Below, piece by piece: positions 1 through 9,817 of a DNA stretch of 64,000 bases. The translations under genes were made by a program, and so were the position numbers. How positions within the stretch are numbered: the first letter of the stretch is position 1; each line of letters starts with the position of its first letter. The notes beneath the pieces are model-generated. The model was not told the DNA's origin. It made no database searches and was given only the letters and a program-made list of their open reading frames with translations. The DNA is from an uncultured Draconibacterium sp. (GTDB lineage: Bacteria > Bacteroidota > Bacteroidia > Bacteroidales > Prolixibacteraceae): positions 1,281,001 through 1,345,000 of the forward strand of contig NZ_OY776414.1 in the NCBI RefSeq assembly GCF_963675585.1, given 5' to 3'.

Positions 1-2
1 TT

Positions 3-1583
3 GCAGATGCTAAAGCAGGTGTTGATACCGGAGATACTACTTACATCAATATCGCTACTGCGATAGTTGGACCTGAAGATAACAGTGCCGGTTGGTGGGC
101 TTATTTCTCCGATTACTTCACTGTTCCTACAAACAAATTATTGCATTTGGAGTTTGTTAACCACGGTACAGGTATTAACAACTGGAATAACTGGAACCTT
201 GCCATCGCCAATGAAGCAGATCGTGATGGAGACAACTATGCAGAGTACTTTTTACTTCGTTCTGATGCTTACGGCTGGGGCGGAGGAATGGCCGATGAAG
301 GGTATGAATTCGATCTAGCCCTGGTATCTCATAATTATCCCGATACCGACGGAGATGGTGATATTTGGAATGACTTCCGTACTACTATGCAAGGTGCCAA
401 TGTTTCTATTGATGTTGACCACTCTGCAACCGGTAATGTTTATGTTACAGCCACTGCGGTTGGTACAAATGGTACCGAACTGGTGATGACTTACAATCAA
501 CCGGTTTCTGCAACTGCTGATATTGTGGCTTTCTTAGTTTGCGATGGTAGTTATTTCGAGATGAAAAAAGCATACCTTATTCCTTCTAAAGTTACAGTTG
601 TTGAAGACTTCAATCCGGTTTCCATCACAGTTACAGGTGCTCCCGAGTTTGTTGAAATAGGCAACGAAGATTTCTGGGGCGATGCAGTAGCCACGGTTAC
701 TTATGCTGACGGATCATCGGCTGAAGTTGATACGGCAGATCTGTCATTCACTGTTGTCCCTGAAATGACTACATTAGGAGAAAAGACAGTAGTTGTAGCT
801 TACAGCAAAACGAAACAAGGCGAATACACGCAAGCAGTATCTACCTTCTATACCTTAGAAGTTACCAACTCTGTTTCAAGTCTGGAGGTTACTACTTTGC
901 CAAATATTACAACATACTATTACTACAACAGCGATTCAATTGTATTTAATACAACCGGTCTTGTTGTTACAGCTACTTATTCCGACGGAACAACAGGAGT
1001 TTTAGGAAAGGACGCTTTGAAATTTGGCAAAATTCCAGCTGCCGAAGGTGCTCAAACGGTTGATATTTCTTATGTTGGTGCAACAAATACAGTAACAACA
1101 ACTTGCCCCTTAACTCTTGTACAAGGTTTAAGTCAGGTTGGTCTTACTGACATGACTACTCCTTGGTGGACTGCATTTCATCCTGACGTTGCAGTGGCAT
1201 CAGGTACCAGTACTACAATTACCATGTATTGCTACTCTAACGGAATTAGTAACTGGAACAGTCCAAGTACAATACTTCGCAAAGCTGACCTAACTGAAAA
1301 TGCTGTTGTTCGAATGGACAGTTTTGGATGGGGCGATGGCTATGGCACAGCGACTGTTACAAACGATTGGAATTGGGATGTTTTCGGACCAAATATTAGT
1401 GGATCGAAGATCGCCATTACGGTGAAAAACAATGGTGATAATACAGCCGATGTACGTTACGATGTTACTTACGCCAATGGTGATAAGCATTTTCAGGAGT
1501 ATGCGGGTTTAACCGTAGACAGTTCCGATTTGAATTGTGCACTCGTTTTAGAGGGAGCCTATCTTGTAATTGTAAATAACTAA
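3..1583 (+). CDS. Secreted protein with duplicated glycan-binding-like domains and Ig-like linker (5' end missing)
   Basis: The reading frame is open to the left edge, so about 526 C-terminal residues are visible and the start and signal peptide lie outside. Two similar modules sit at the ends. Both contain a WW(A/T)-F start, an NxIxNWN motif, an R-x-D-x-x-GWGxG motif and a GAYL/GSYF end. Between them lie two bacterial Ig-like segments (VTATYSDGTTG and VATVTYADGSS types). I do not recognise a named family for the repeated module; the many exposed Trp and Tyr residues suggest a carbohydrate-binding fold. The gene ends 18 bp before susC, so it is probably co-transcribed with it and may be a surface glycan-binding protein or a CBM-bearing enzyme whose catalytic part is off the window. 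The domain reading is direct; the function is inference. Confidence 0.7.
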   Translation, partial: ADAKAGVDTGDTTYINIATAIVGPEDNSAGWWAYFSDYFTVPTNKLLHLEFVNHGTGINNWNNWNLAIANEADRDGDNYAEYFLLRSDAYGWGGGMADEGYEFDLALVSHNYPDTDGDGDIWNDFRTTMQGANVSIDVDHSATGNVYVTATAVGTNGTELVMTYNQPVSATADIVAFLVCDGSYFEMKKAYLIPSKVTVVEDFNPVSITVTGAPEFVEIGNEDFWGDAVATVTYADGSSAEVDTADLSFTVVPEMTTLGEKTVVVAYSKTKQGEYTQAVSTFYTLEVTNSVSSLEVTTLPNITTYYYYNSDSIVFNTTGLVVTATYSDGTTGVLGKDALKFGKIPAAEGAQTVDISYVGATNTVTTTCPLTLVQGLSQVGLTDMTTPWWTAFHPDVAVASGTSTTITMYCYSNGISNWNSPSTILRKADLTENAVVRMDSFGWGDGYGTATVTNDWNWDVFGPNISGSKIAITVKNNGDNTADVRYDVTYANGDKHFQEYAGLTVDSSDLNCALVLEGAYLVIVNN

Positions 1584-1601
1584 GCTAAAAATATATAAAC
1601 T

Positions 1602-4600
1602 ATGAAATATTTATATTTAATCCTGTTGGGATTCCTGGCGGTGGTACCGGCAACATATGCAGAAGGTATTGGCAATGCCGACCAGGTATCAATGGCTCAA
1701 CAAGACAACATAACAGTAAATGGTACAATCGTTGACGAAAACGGGGTATCGCTTCCGGGCGCAACCGTAGTTGAAAAAGGAACATCAAACGGTACCATTA
1801 CCGACATAGATGGAAAGTTCTCTCTGTCTGTTGCTTCAAATGCTGCACTCACAGTATCTTTTATCGGATACAAAAGTATCGAAGTAAACGTTGAAGGAAA
1901 AACTGATCTTGGCAACATTGCAATGGTTGCTGATATGATAGGACTCGAGCAAGTGGTAGTAGTTGGTTACGGAACACAACGCAAGGTTGACCTTACAGGA
2001 TCAGTTGCCGTTGTTGATGCTGAAGAGATGAAGAAAGTATCGAACTCAAACATTTCAACCATGCTTCAGGGAAAAGTTTCAGGTGTTCAGATTACATCTG
2101 ACGGACAACCGGGAGCCGACCCAATCGTACGTATTCGTGGTATCGGTTCATTTGGTAGCACATCTCCTCTTTACGTTGTAGATGGTGTACCTATGGGAAC
2201 AACAATTCGCGATTTCTCACCGAACGACATCGAAACCTTACAGGTACTAAAAGATGCTTCTGCTGCTGCAATTTACGGTTCTCGTGCTGCAAACGGTGTG
2301 GTAATTATCACCACAAAGCAAGGTAAAAAGAACCAGCCCATGAAGATCGACTACAAAGGATACGTTGGTATCGACCAGGTACAAAAAGATGTATACGATG
2401 TAATGGATGCGTACCAGTATGGTGAATACATAAACATGGCTTACACCAACAGTGGAATGGATGTTCCGGCCGGGTACAATCCAGCAAGCGATAAATATGT
2501 TGATCCTGCCGAAGTGAACACTGACTGGTTCGATGAAGCATTTAAAACAGGTATTCGTCAGAACCACAACATCAATTTATCAGGTGGTGGCGAAAGCAAT
2601 ACATACAACATCGCTCTCGACTACTACAGCCAGAATGGTACGATGGAAGGCGCCGGTCCTAACTTTGAACGTTATACGGCCCGTGTGAATAATACCATGG
2701 ATGTGAAGTTTGTAAAAATTAAAACAAACATAGTTTACAGCCACAGCGATCAGGACAATATGTCGCTGAGTAACGCCAACGAGTGGGTACAAGGTCTTTA
2801 TGGCGCACAATTTCCAGTAATGGCTTCGGCTCTGATTACACCTCCAAGTATCAAGGCTTACGATGAATCAACTTGGGTACTTGATGACAAAATTTCGTCA
2901 GCATCAGAATATACCTACGACTCTTACGGTTATGGAACTTACTACGACGATGTTCATGGAGACTTGCGTGTAACAAACCTTTTGCTTACCAATAATCTTT
3001 TGGAAAGAAATACGGTAGTTGACCGCATTGTTGCCTCGGGTTCGGCAATTGTTGATCTTATTGGCATGGTTAATCGTACCAGTAAAAATCACAAATTGGA
3101 TTACAACCTTAACTTGTCGTACAGTAAAACCACCGCGAAGGACTTTACCTTTGTGCCTGCATTTATACAAAGTACAACAAACTACTTGTCGAAGAGCAAT
3201 GAGAAGCTAACACAGGGCTACCGTAGTTTTAGCGACGCACTTGTTGAGAACACCTTAACTTACGATGGAACATTTGGAAAACATCATGTAAATGCGCTTG
3301 CCGGTCAAACATTCCAGCGCGAGCTCTATCATACACTTACAGGTACAGGTGTTAACATGCCTGAACCCTATTATCTGCAGGTAAACAACGCGGAGGAAAC
3401 ATCGGCTGGCACCTATGAAAGCGAACATGTTTTGGCTTCGTACATTGGTCGTATCAACTACAATTTCGACGATAAATACCTGCTTTCTGCTACTGTTCGT
3501 CGTGACGGTTCAAGCCGTCTTTCTTCAGAAGACCGTTGGGATTGGTTCCCTTCAGTTTCAGGAGGTTGGCGTATCGAACGGGAAAACTTCTTCCCCGCAG
3601 ATGAATCAACCATTAACCTGCTTAAAGTTCGTGGTAGTTATGGTGAATTGGGTAACGAAAACATTGGTGAATACCAGTATATGGACATTATGGCGAGGGG
3701 TAATTACGCTTATAGTTTCGGAAATGAGAAAATTACCGGATCAACCGTTACAAACTATGTAAACACAGCCATTAGATGGGAGAAGAAAAAGACACTTGAC
3801 TTTGGTCTTGACCTTGGGATGTTCAACAATAAGTTGGAATTTACTTTCGACTGGTATAAATCAACATCAGAAGATCTTCTATACAGTGTAGCAGTTCCAA
3901 CAAATGCAGGTGCTGCCAACACAACTGTAACAATGAATGCCGCAACAATGGAAAACTCAGGTCTTGAGTTCCTGCTTGCCTACCACAATCATCAACACGC
4001 TGTTAAGTTTGATGTGAGTGGAAATTTATCTACCCTTAGCAACAAGGTAACAAAGTTGGGCGTTTCAAACGAACCTCGTACCGATGGTTTCTCTCGCACA
4101 GAGGTTGGTCGTGAAGTTGGTTCATTTTATGGCTACGTTTACGAAGGCATCTTCCAGTCGCAGGACGAGATTGACAACCGCATTAACTCTGAAGGCAACT
4201 ATGTGAATCAGCCGGGAGCACAACCGGGTGATGTTGCTTACGCCGACATTGCAGGAGCATTTGATGAAAATGGCAATCCAATTCCTGACGGTGAAATTAC
4301 AAATGCCGACCAAACGTACCTTGGTAATGGCTTGGCCAAAGTGCATTATGGAATGAATGTTCGTGCTGAATGGAAAGGATTTGACTTGAGCGTATCAACA
4401 CATGGTGCTGCAGGTTTTAAAGCAGTAGATTTTGTTGACCGTACATTAACCAGTTCATACGGTTCGCTCAACAAAGACGTTGCTCTATTGAATGCGTGGA
4501 CACCGGAAAACACAAATACCGATGTACCCCGAGTAGCTTACAAATCGTCAGGTTCAATCACCAACGATATGTTCAGCCAGCGTTTTATTCAAGATGCATC

Positions 4601-4829
4601 GTACCTGAAAATTGCCAACATCGAACTGGGTTACAATATGCCTAACAGTTGGTTTGGCGGATACATCAGCGGTGTACGTGTGTACGCATCGGCTCAAAAT
4701 TTGGCCACATTGTCTAAATACAAAGGTTACAATGTAGATTTTGCAGGAGGCACATTCACTCCGGGTTACAATTACGCTTCGTATCCAACACCACGAAGTT
4801 TAATGTTTGGAGTAAACTTGTCATTCTAA
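1602..4829 (+). CDS. SusC-like TonB-dependent outer-membrane receptor (arabinan locus)
   Basis: 1075 residues, typical for SusC. A Sec signal peptide covers about residues 1-20. A carboxypeptidase-regulatory-like beta-sandwich follows at about 37-110 (TVNGTIVDENGVSLPGATV, with the ITDIDGKFSL strand). The SusC signature VVVVGYGTQRKVDLTGSV is at about 118-135, then a plug domain with RIRGIGS, LYVVDGVP and LKDASAAAIYGSRAANGVV. The remainder is a 22-strand-type barrel ending in phenylalanine. There is no STN domain, so this one is not expected to signal to an anti-sigma factor. It should import oligosaccharides with the SusD partner, whose start is 29 bp downstream. The flanking GH43 and GH51 genes point to arabino-oligosaccharides as cargo, which is inference from context. 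Confidence 0.95.
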   Translation: MKYLYLILLGFLAVVPATYAEGIGNADQVSMAQQDNITVNGTIVDENGVSLPGATVVEKGTSNGTITDIDGKFSLSVASNAALTVSFIGYKSIEVNVEGKTDLGNIAMVADMIGLEQVVVVGYGTQRKVDLTGSVAVVDAEEMKKVSNSNISTMLQGKVSGVQITSDGQPGADPIVRIRGIGSFGSTSPLYVVDGVPMGTTIRDFSPNDIETLQVLKDASAAAIYGSRAANGVVIITTKQGKKNQPMKIDYKGYVGIDQVQKDVYDVMDAYQYGEYINMAYTNSGMDVPAGYNPASDKYVDPAEVNTDWFDEAFKTGIRQNHNINLSGGGESNTYNIALDYYSQNGTMEGAGPNFERYTARVNNTMDVKFVKIKTNIVYSHSDQDNMSLSNANEWVQGLYGAQFPVMASALITPPSIKAYDESTWVLDDKISSASEYTYDSYGYGTYYDDVHGDLRVTNLLLTNNLLERNTVVDRIVASGSAIVDLIGMVNRTSKNHKLDYNLNLSYSKTTAKDFTFVPAFIQSTTNYLSKSNEKLTQGYRSFSDALVENTLTYDGTFGKHHVNALAGQTFQRELYHTLTGTGVNMPEPYYLQVNNAEETSAGTYESEHVLASYIGRINYNFDDKYLLSATVRRDGSSRLSSEDRWDWFPSVSGGWRIERENFFPADESTINLLKVRGSYGELGNENIGEYQYMDIMARGNYAYSFGNEKITGSTVTNYVNTAIRWEKKKTLDFGLDLGMFNNKLEFTFDWYKSTSEDLLYSVAVPTNAGAANTTVTMNAATMENSGLEFLLAYHNHQHAVKFDVSGNLSTLSNKVTKLGVSNEPRTDGFSRTEVGREVGSFYGYVYEGIFQSQDEIDNRINSEGNYVNQPGAQPGDVAYADIAGAFDENGNPIPDGEITNADQTYLGNGLAKVHYGMNVRAEWKGFDLSVSTHGAAGFKAVDFVDRTLTSSYGSLNKDVALLNAWTPENTNTDVPRVAYKSSGSITNDMFSQRFIQDASYLKIANIELGYNMPNSWFGGYISGVRVYASAQNLATLSKYKGYNVDFAGGTFTPGYNYASYPTPRSLMFGVNLSF

Positions 4830-4858
4830 AAGTATAATCTAATAAATAAGATATCGTT

Positions 4859-6613
4859 ATGAAAAGAATAAATATAATTCTAATAATATTGGCACTTCTT
4901 GGAGGCCTGGCAGCCTGCAATGAAGATCTGAATGTTACGAATCCGAACAATCAGACAACCTATGATTTTGGCAAATCAGAATCAGAGCTTCAGGAGGCTA
5001 TCATTGCATGCTACAATCCTTTGCGCTACGATGGTACATTTTCACGTGTTGGTTACACTTTGGATGCTGTACGTGGCGACGAAGTATGGAACTCATCTCA
5101 GCAGTGGTATTTGGAATACGACAACCTTAATTCTCCGGGAACAATTGGTATTGGTGACGAGTGGCCATGGCGAAGCTTCTACATTATTGTAAACCACACC
5201 AATTTTGTGTTATCGAAAGTGGATGAAGTTGAAATGTCGGATGATTCGTACAATGAAATTAAAGGACAGGCACTGTTCCTTCGTTCTTTGGCGTACTATT
5301 ATTTGGCAACCTATTACCAAACGCTGCCATTGATTACTGACTATGCATCGTATTCAGACATCAACACCATGTATGCGCACTCAACCAGTCAAGACTCGAT
5401 TTTTGACCAAATTGAGGTTGACCTGACTGAGGCTATGAATATATTGCCATCGCGCGATAAAGGTGGCGAATGGGCAAAAGGTCGTGCTACAAGTGGTGCT
5501 GCTGCCGGATATTTGGCACGTTCTTTAATGTTCCGTCACAAGTTTTCGGAAGCCAATACTGTGCTAAAAGCCATTATTGCAGGTAATTACGGTCATTATG
5601 AACTTACTGCTGATTATGGCGACAATTTTAAAGAAGATACAGAAAACAACTCTGAGAGCCTTTTCGAAGTTCAGTTTATGAACTTTGGAACAGGTGGTAC
5701 CGAAGACGAGTGGGTGATAGAATTATTAACTCCGGAAGCAACTCAGGGACACGCTGTGGAAAGCAACTATGCTTCGCAGGATTTGGGTAGCTGGGGCGAC
5801 CTGGCAGGCTCTCCGTGGTTGTATAACTTATTTATTAAAGAGAATTGTACTGATGACCGCCTCGATCCTCGTTTGTACTGGACACTGGTAACATATGAAG
5901 ATGAATATGGTGTTTATACAGGTCTTAAAACTGCAGCATATCCCAACGGAGATCCACGTAGCAATGTAGTGTATCAGGAGGAAATAACTGAAACTCCGTT
6001 ATCGAACACTTCGCAGGGCGGTATTTCAATAGCTAAGTTTACCAACGCCAGAAATAACATTTATAGTTCTATAACCAACGGTTTGCATTGTGGAGTAAAT
6101 CTTCGCCTTATGCGTTACAGCGATGTTTTATTGCGTGCGGCAGAATGCGAAAATGAACTTAATGGTCCAAACCAAACTGCTATTGGTTATATTAACGAGG
6201 TGCGTAACCGTGTTGCTCTTGAAGATCTTCAGGTTTCCGACTTCTCGAATGCCGATCAGCTTTTCGAACACATTGCAAACGTTGAACGTCCAAAGGAATT
6301 TGGTTGCGAAAACGGACGTGGTATCGATTTATTACGCTGGGGATTCTTTTACGATAATGCTCGTTTGAACCAGTTGGTTGAACATGGTTTTTACAAGCGC
6401 GATGGTACAGCTTCAACAGAAGAACTGACCGAAGAAACTGCTGACGATTCTTCATTCAAGTATTACTATAAAGGACATGAATATCTTCCAATATTTCAAT
6501 CAACTCTTAATGCCAATCCTAACCTTGTTGGTAACTCTGCAAATAACAATGTGGATAATGGACCGGCTTTCAGAGAGAAGTATAACATTCGTCCAGTTGT
6601 GGAATTAAACTAG
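4859..6613 (+). CDS. SusD-like outer-membrane glycan-binding lipoprotein (arabinan locus)
   Basis: 584 residues. The N-terminus is a lipoprotein signal with the lipobox LAAC, so the mature protein begins at about Cys20. The SusD/RagB pattern is clear: the helical TPR-like part (FLRSLAYYYLATYYQTLPLIT, then a YLARSLMFRHKFSEA helix) and a C-terminal RagB part with LRLMRYSDVLLRAAECEN, INEVRNRV and the VERPKEFGCENGRGIDLLRWG segment. It forms the lid over the SusC barrel encoded just upstream and binds the oligosaccharide at the cell surface. It is one transcriptional unit with the SusC gene on spacing grounds. No anomalies were seen. Confidence 0.95.
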   Translation: MKRINIILIILALLGGLAACNEDLNVTNPNNQTTYDFGKSESELQEAIIACYNPLRYDGTFSRVGYTLDAVRGDEVWNSSQQWYLEYDNLNSPGTIGIGDEWPWRSFYIIVNHTNFVLSKVDEVEMSDDSYNEIKGQALFLRSLAYYYLATYYQTLPLITDYASYSDINTMYAHSTSQDSIFDQIEVDLTEAMNILPSRDKGGEWAKGRATSGAAAGYLARSLMFRHKFSEANTVLKAIIAGNYGHYELTADYGDNFKEDTENNSESLFEVQFMNFGTGGTEDEWVIELLTPEATQGHAVESNYASQDLGSWGDLAGSPWLYNLFIKENCTDDRLDPRLYWTLVTYEDEYGVYTGLKTAAYPNGDPRSNVVYQEEITETPLSNTSQGGISIAKFTNARNNIYSSITNGLHCGVNLRLMRYSDVLLRAAECENELNGPNQTAIGYINEVRNRVALEDLQVSDFSNADQLFEHIANVERPKEFGCENGRGIDLLRWGFFYDNARLNQLVEHGFYKRDGTASTEELTEETADDSSFKYYYKGHEYLPIFQSTLNANPNLVGNSANNNVDNGPAFREKYNIRPVVELN

Positions 6614-6697
6614 GAATCATTCTCTTAAATTAGAGACTTCCTTATCTGGCTTACTTTTTGTATGTTGATAGGGAAGTTTCTAAGAAAACAATTTAGC

Positions 6698-8386
6698 ATG
6701 AGACTAAGGTATTTTTTATTTCTTTTATTTATCAGCATAACTACTGTTTACTTTGTAGGATGTAGCGACGATGGTTTAGATCCAACAGGAATCACCACAA
6801 AAGATGACGATGATGATGAGCCTGTTAACGACCCGGATTTTACCATTCCAACATATGCCGACGACTATTCTGCAATAGCATCGTGGTCAAACCGAAACGA
6901 ATGGAATCTGGCAAACGTTCACGATCCATCGGTTGCCTACTACAATGGATACTACTATATGTATGCTACGGATGCTTCGTATGGTAATGAGGCTGCCGGG
7001 CATGGTCATTTTCAAGGCAAACGTTCAACCGATTTGGTGAACTGGGAATGGATTGGCGGACCGTTTTATGAGGCACCGTCGTGGGTGGCCGATTCGCTCA
7101 ATGCCATTCGTTCACGCATGGATTTGGATGCCATTGCCGAAAACGACATCCAGTATGGTTTCTGGGCACCGGTAGTACGTCGGGTTAACGTTGGTGGACA
7201 AGAGGTTTTACGTATGTACTACAGCATAGTAATCGAGAACTACATCAAAACGGGTAATCCCATTTCAGCAAGCTTCGATGGAAGTTGGACCGAACGTGCC
7301 TTTATCGGCATGTGCGAATCTACAGATCCTGCCGGAGCGGTATGGGAAGACAAAGGTTTTGTAACAACTTCTTCGTCAGATCGTGGCTTGGATTACAGTC
7401 GTGCCAGTACAAATGACTGGAGTGGTTATTTTTACTACAATGCCATTGATCCAACTTATATAGTTGCACCCGGAGGGAAACATTACCTGATACATGGCTC
7501 GTGGCACAGTGGCTTTGCGCTATTGCAAGTTGATGCTGTTACCGGAAAACCGCTTAATACACTCGGTAATCCATGGGCTGACAATGCCAGTGAGCTTTCA
7601 GCCCGATATGGCCTTAGGATTGGGACACGCACTGCCGGCTCGCGTTGGCAGGGTAGCGAAGCTCCGGAGATAATTTATAAAGATGGTTACTATTATTTGT
7701 TTATGGCATACGATGGCCTCGATGTACCGTATAATACACGCGTGGTTCGGAGCACAAACATAGAAGGTCCGTATTACGACATCACCGGGCGGAATTTCAC
7801 CAATGGAAACGGCGACTGCTACCCTATTGTAACTCATCCTTACAAATTTAATCTTAGCAACGGATGGGTAGGTATTGCACACTGCTGTATTTTTCAGGAT
7901 GAAAATACCAACGACTGGTTTTACATGTCGCAAGGACGATTGCCTGCCAATGTTGGCGGCAACGCGTATTCCAATGCCATTATGATGGGACACGTGCGCC
8001 GCATTGTTTGGTGCCCGGCCTCTGCAAGTGAGCCCGATAATCTGTGGCCAATAGCATTACCTGAACGTTATGCTGCTGTACCTGATTATGGAAAAATTAC
8101 AAAAGACTCGCTTGTTGGAACTTGGGAACACATAAACCTTAAATACAGCTATGCTCAACAAAAGACCGCTACTTCACTTTCTCTAAAAGCCGACGGCACA
8201 ATGACTGGTGCGCTGACAGGCAATTGGAGTTACGATGAGACCAAAAAGCAACTGACATTGGGCAATGTTATCGTTTGTGTTGAACGCGAAGTGGACTGGG
8301 AAGCCAACCCACGCCGTGTGACTCTTGTATATGCCGGAACTGAAAAAAATCTAAACGCCACTTATTGGGGCAAACTAAAAAAATAA
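6698..8386 (+). CDS. GH43 endo-arabinanase-type lipoprotein with C-terminal lipocalin-like domain
   Basis: The frame is open from an ATG at 6662, but I chose the ATG at 6698 because it puts a normal lipoprotein signal at the N-terminus (hydrophobic run, then VGC, Cys about 22). The acidic run KDDDDDEP after the Cys suits a surface-exposed lipoprotein. Family GH43 catalytic residues are visible: general base Asp in NVHDPSV, pKa-modulating Asp in NAIDPTY and general acid Glu in GSEAPEI. WAPVV, and a conserved His in GIAHCC, match the arabinanase branch. The last 100 or so residues (LVGTWEH, LSLKADGTMTG, GNWSYD) form the small beta-barrel domain found at the end of many Bacteroides endo-arabinanases. 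It probably cuts alpha-1,5-arabinan at the surface before import by the SusCD pair. Family call firm, endo mode probable. Confidence 0.88.
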   Translation: MRLRYFLFLLFISITTVYFVGCSDDGLDPTGITTKDDDDDEPVNDPDFTIPTYADDYSAIASWSNRNEWNLANVHDPSVAYYNGYYYMYATDASYGNEAAGHGHFQGKRSTDLVNWEWIGGPFYEAPSWVADSLNAIRSRMDLDAIAENDIQYGFWAPVVRRVNVGGQEVLRMYYSIVIENYIKTGNPISASFDGSWTERAFIGMCESTDPAGAVWEDKGFVTTSSSDRGLDYSRASTNDWSGYFYYNAIDPTYIVAPGGKHYLIHGSWHSGFALLQVDAVTGKPLNTLGNPWADNASELSARYGLRIGTRTAGSRWQGSEAPEIIYKDGYYYLFMAYDGLDVPYNTRVVRSTNIEGPYYDITGRNFTNGNGDCYPIVTHPYKFNLSNGWVGIAHCCIFQDENTNDWFYMSQGRLPANVGGNAYSNAIMMGHVRRIVWCPASASEPDNLWPIALPERYAAVPDYGKITKDSLVGTWEHINLKYSYAQQKTATSLSLKADGTMTGALTGNWSYDETKKQLTLGNVIVCVEREVDWEANPRRVTLVYAGTEKNLNATYWGKLKK

Positions 8387-8774
8387 AGTTGTTGTCAGCT
8401 AAAAATATTTGCATAAAGCAGTTAATACCTGGCAGACTCTGATTTGTAACAGCTTGTTTTTTTGAATGAAGAAATAGAATTAGATCCAACTTATGCCTTA
8501 GGCTAATATTGAAACAGCAATATTTCAAAAGGCTTTTTGTTAAGAGAGAAAATAGTGCTGAGGAGTTTTTGCATATACATGGTTTTATCCAAAACTCCAC
8601 CTTTTGTATGTAAGACTCCACCTTTTTCCCTTTTTTGTTGTCAATCTTTGAGGTGGTTTCTAACCGTTTAACGATAACTATAGTGCATGATTTAGGGATT
8701 ATAGCGAATGTGGTTTTTAGAATAAAACGTTTTTTCAGATAAGAGGTGGAAAGTCCGCAATCTTACTGTTAAGA
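8387..8774. other. 388-bp intergenic region rich in candidate regulator sites
   Basis: No convincing gene is present. The stretch contains a 12-bp direct repeat at 21-bp spacing, two inverted copies of its CCACCT core (AGGTGG at 8651 and 8744) and the motif TATAGCGAATGTGG at 8700-8713, which recurs before the second GH51 gene. It probably holds a promoter for the next GH43 genes, making this an internal start point in the arabinan locus. No clear -33/-7 pair was found. Confidence 0.5.
8594..8626 (+). repeat. Pair of 12-bp direct repeats, 21-bp period (candidate activator site)
   Basis: ACTCCACCTTTT occurs at 8594-8605 and again at 8615-8626, exactly 21 bp apart, that is two helical turns. 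Such same-face direct repeats are typical of AraC-type and hybrid two-component regulators that switch on Bacteroidota polysaccharide loci. The repeat is seen in the sequence; the regulator is unknown and not encoded in the window. Confidence 0.6.
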
Positions 8775-9806
8775 ATGAACAAACCTACTAGAATAAATCA
8801 ATTTATGAACTCATTAAGAAATATAGCAACAATTTGTCTTTTGGGTACGATCCTTTGGAGTTGTTCTTCGGGCGAGAATACTGAAAAACAAAAACTTGCA
8901 GACAATACTCCTAAAAAGGAACTCAATATCAATAATCCTGTAATAAAGGACAAATTCACCGCCGATCCGGCAGCAATGGTTTACAACGATACTGTATACC
9001 TGTACGCTGGTCACGATGAAGCACCCAACGATTTTGATTTTTATAAAATGAACGAGTGGTTGGTTTATTCATCTACGAATATGGTAAACTGGACAGAACA
9101 TCCGGTTCCTTTAAAAACCACAGACTTTTCATGGGCTTTGGGCGATGCATGGGCTGCTCAGGTTATTCAAAGGAATAATAAATTTTACTGGTATGTTACG
9201 GTTAGTCATGCTTCCATAAACGGAAAAGCCATTGGAGTTGCAGTTTCTGATTCTCCCACCGGGCCATTTAAAGATGTTTTGGGCAAAGCACTGATAACAA
9301 ATGATATGACCACTGAGTATACCAGTATTGACTGGGATGATATTGATCCGACTGTTTATATCGACGACGATGGACAGGCCTATCTTTTTTGGGGAAACAC
9401 AGTTTGCTACTATGCCAAGCTAAAAGAAAATATGATTGAGTTGGATGGTGCTATTCATACCATTGACCTCCCCCATTTTACGGAAGCTCCGTGGATACAT
9501 AAAAAAGACGATTGGTACTATCTTTCCTACGCCTATCAATTTCCTGAAAAGACAGCTTATGCAATGAGTAAATCGATTACAGGCCCCTGGGAATACAAAG
9601 GAATTTTAAATGAGTTGGCTGGCAATAGCAACACCAATCACCAAAGTATTATCGAGTTTAAAAACAAGTGGTACTACATTTATCACACAGGAGGAATTCA
9701 ACCGAATGGAGGTAGTTTCAGACGATCGGTATGTATCGACGAAATGCATTACAATCCGGACGGAACAATTCAAAGAGTAATTATGACATCAGAAGGAATT
9801 CAATAA
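8775..9806 (+). CDS. GH43 family glycosidase lipoprotein (arabinofuranosidase/xylosidase type)
   Basis: 343 residues from the ATG at 8775; a second ATG at 8805 is also possible and keeps the lipobox. The signal ends in LWSC, so a lipoprotein with Cys about 30. The GH43 catalytic set is complete: Asp64 in FTADPAA, Asp191 in DDIDPTVY and Glu237 in FTEAPW. The five-bladed propeller is a single domain without an added module. The motif VYLYAGHDEA resembles exo-acting GH43 arabinofuranosidases and xylosidases rather than the endo-arabinanases on either side. The exact subfamily cannot be fixed by eye. It probably trims arabino-oligosaccharides in the periplasm or at the outer membrane. It starts a new cluster after a 388-bp regulatory gap and is 11 bp from the next GH43. 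Confidence 0.88.
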   Translation: MNKPTRINQFMNSLRNIATICLLGTILWSCSSGENTEKQKLADNTPKKELNINNPVIKDKFTADPAAMVYNDTVYLYAGHDEAPNDFDFYKMNEWLVYSSTNMVNWTEHPVPLKTTDFSWALGDAWAAQVIQRNNKFYWYVTVSHASINGKAIGVAVSDSPTGPFKDVLGKALITNDMTTEYTSIDWDDIDPTVYIDDDGQAYLFWGNTVCYYAKLKENMIELDGAIHTIDLPHFTEAPWIHKKDDWYYLSYAYQFPEKTAYAMSKSITGPWEYKGILNELAGNSNTNHQSIIEFKNKWYYIYHTGGIQPNGGSFRRSVCIDEMHYNPDGTIQRVIMTSEGIQ

Positions 9807-9817
9807 ATACTAAAATC

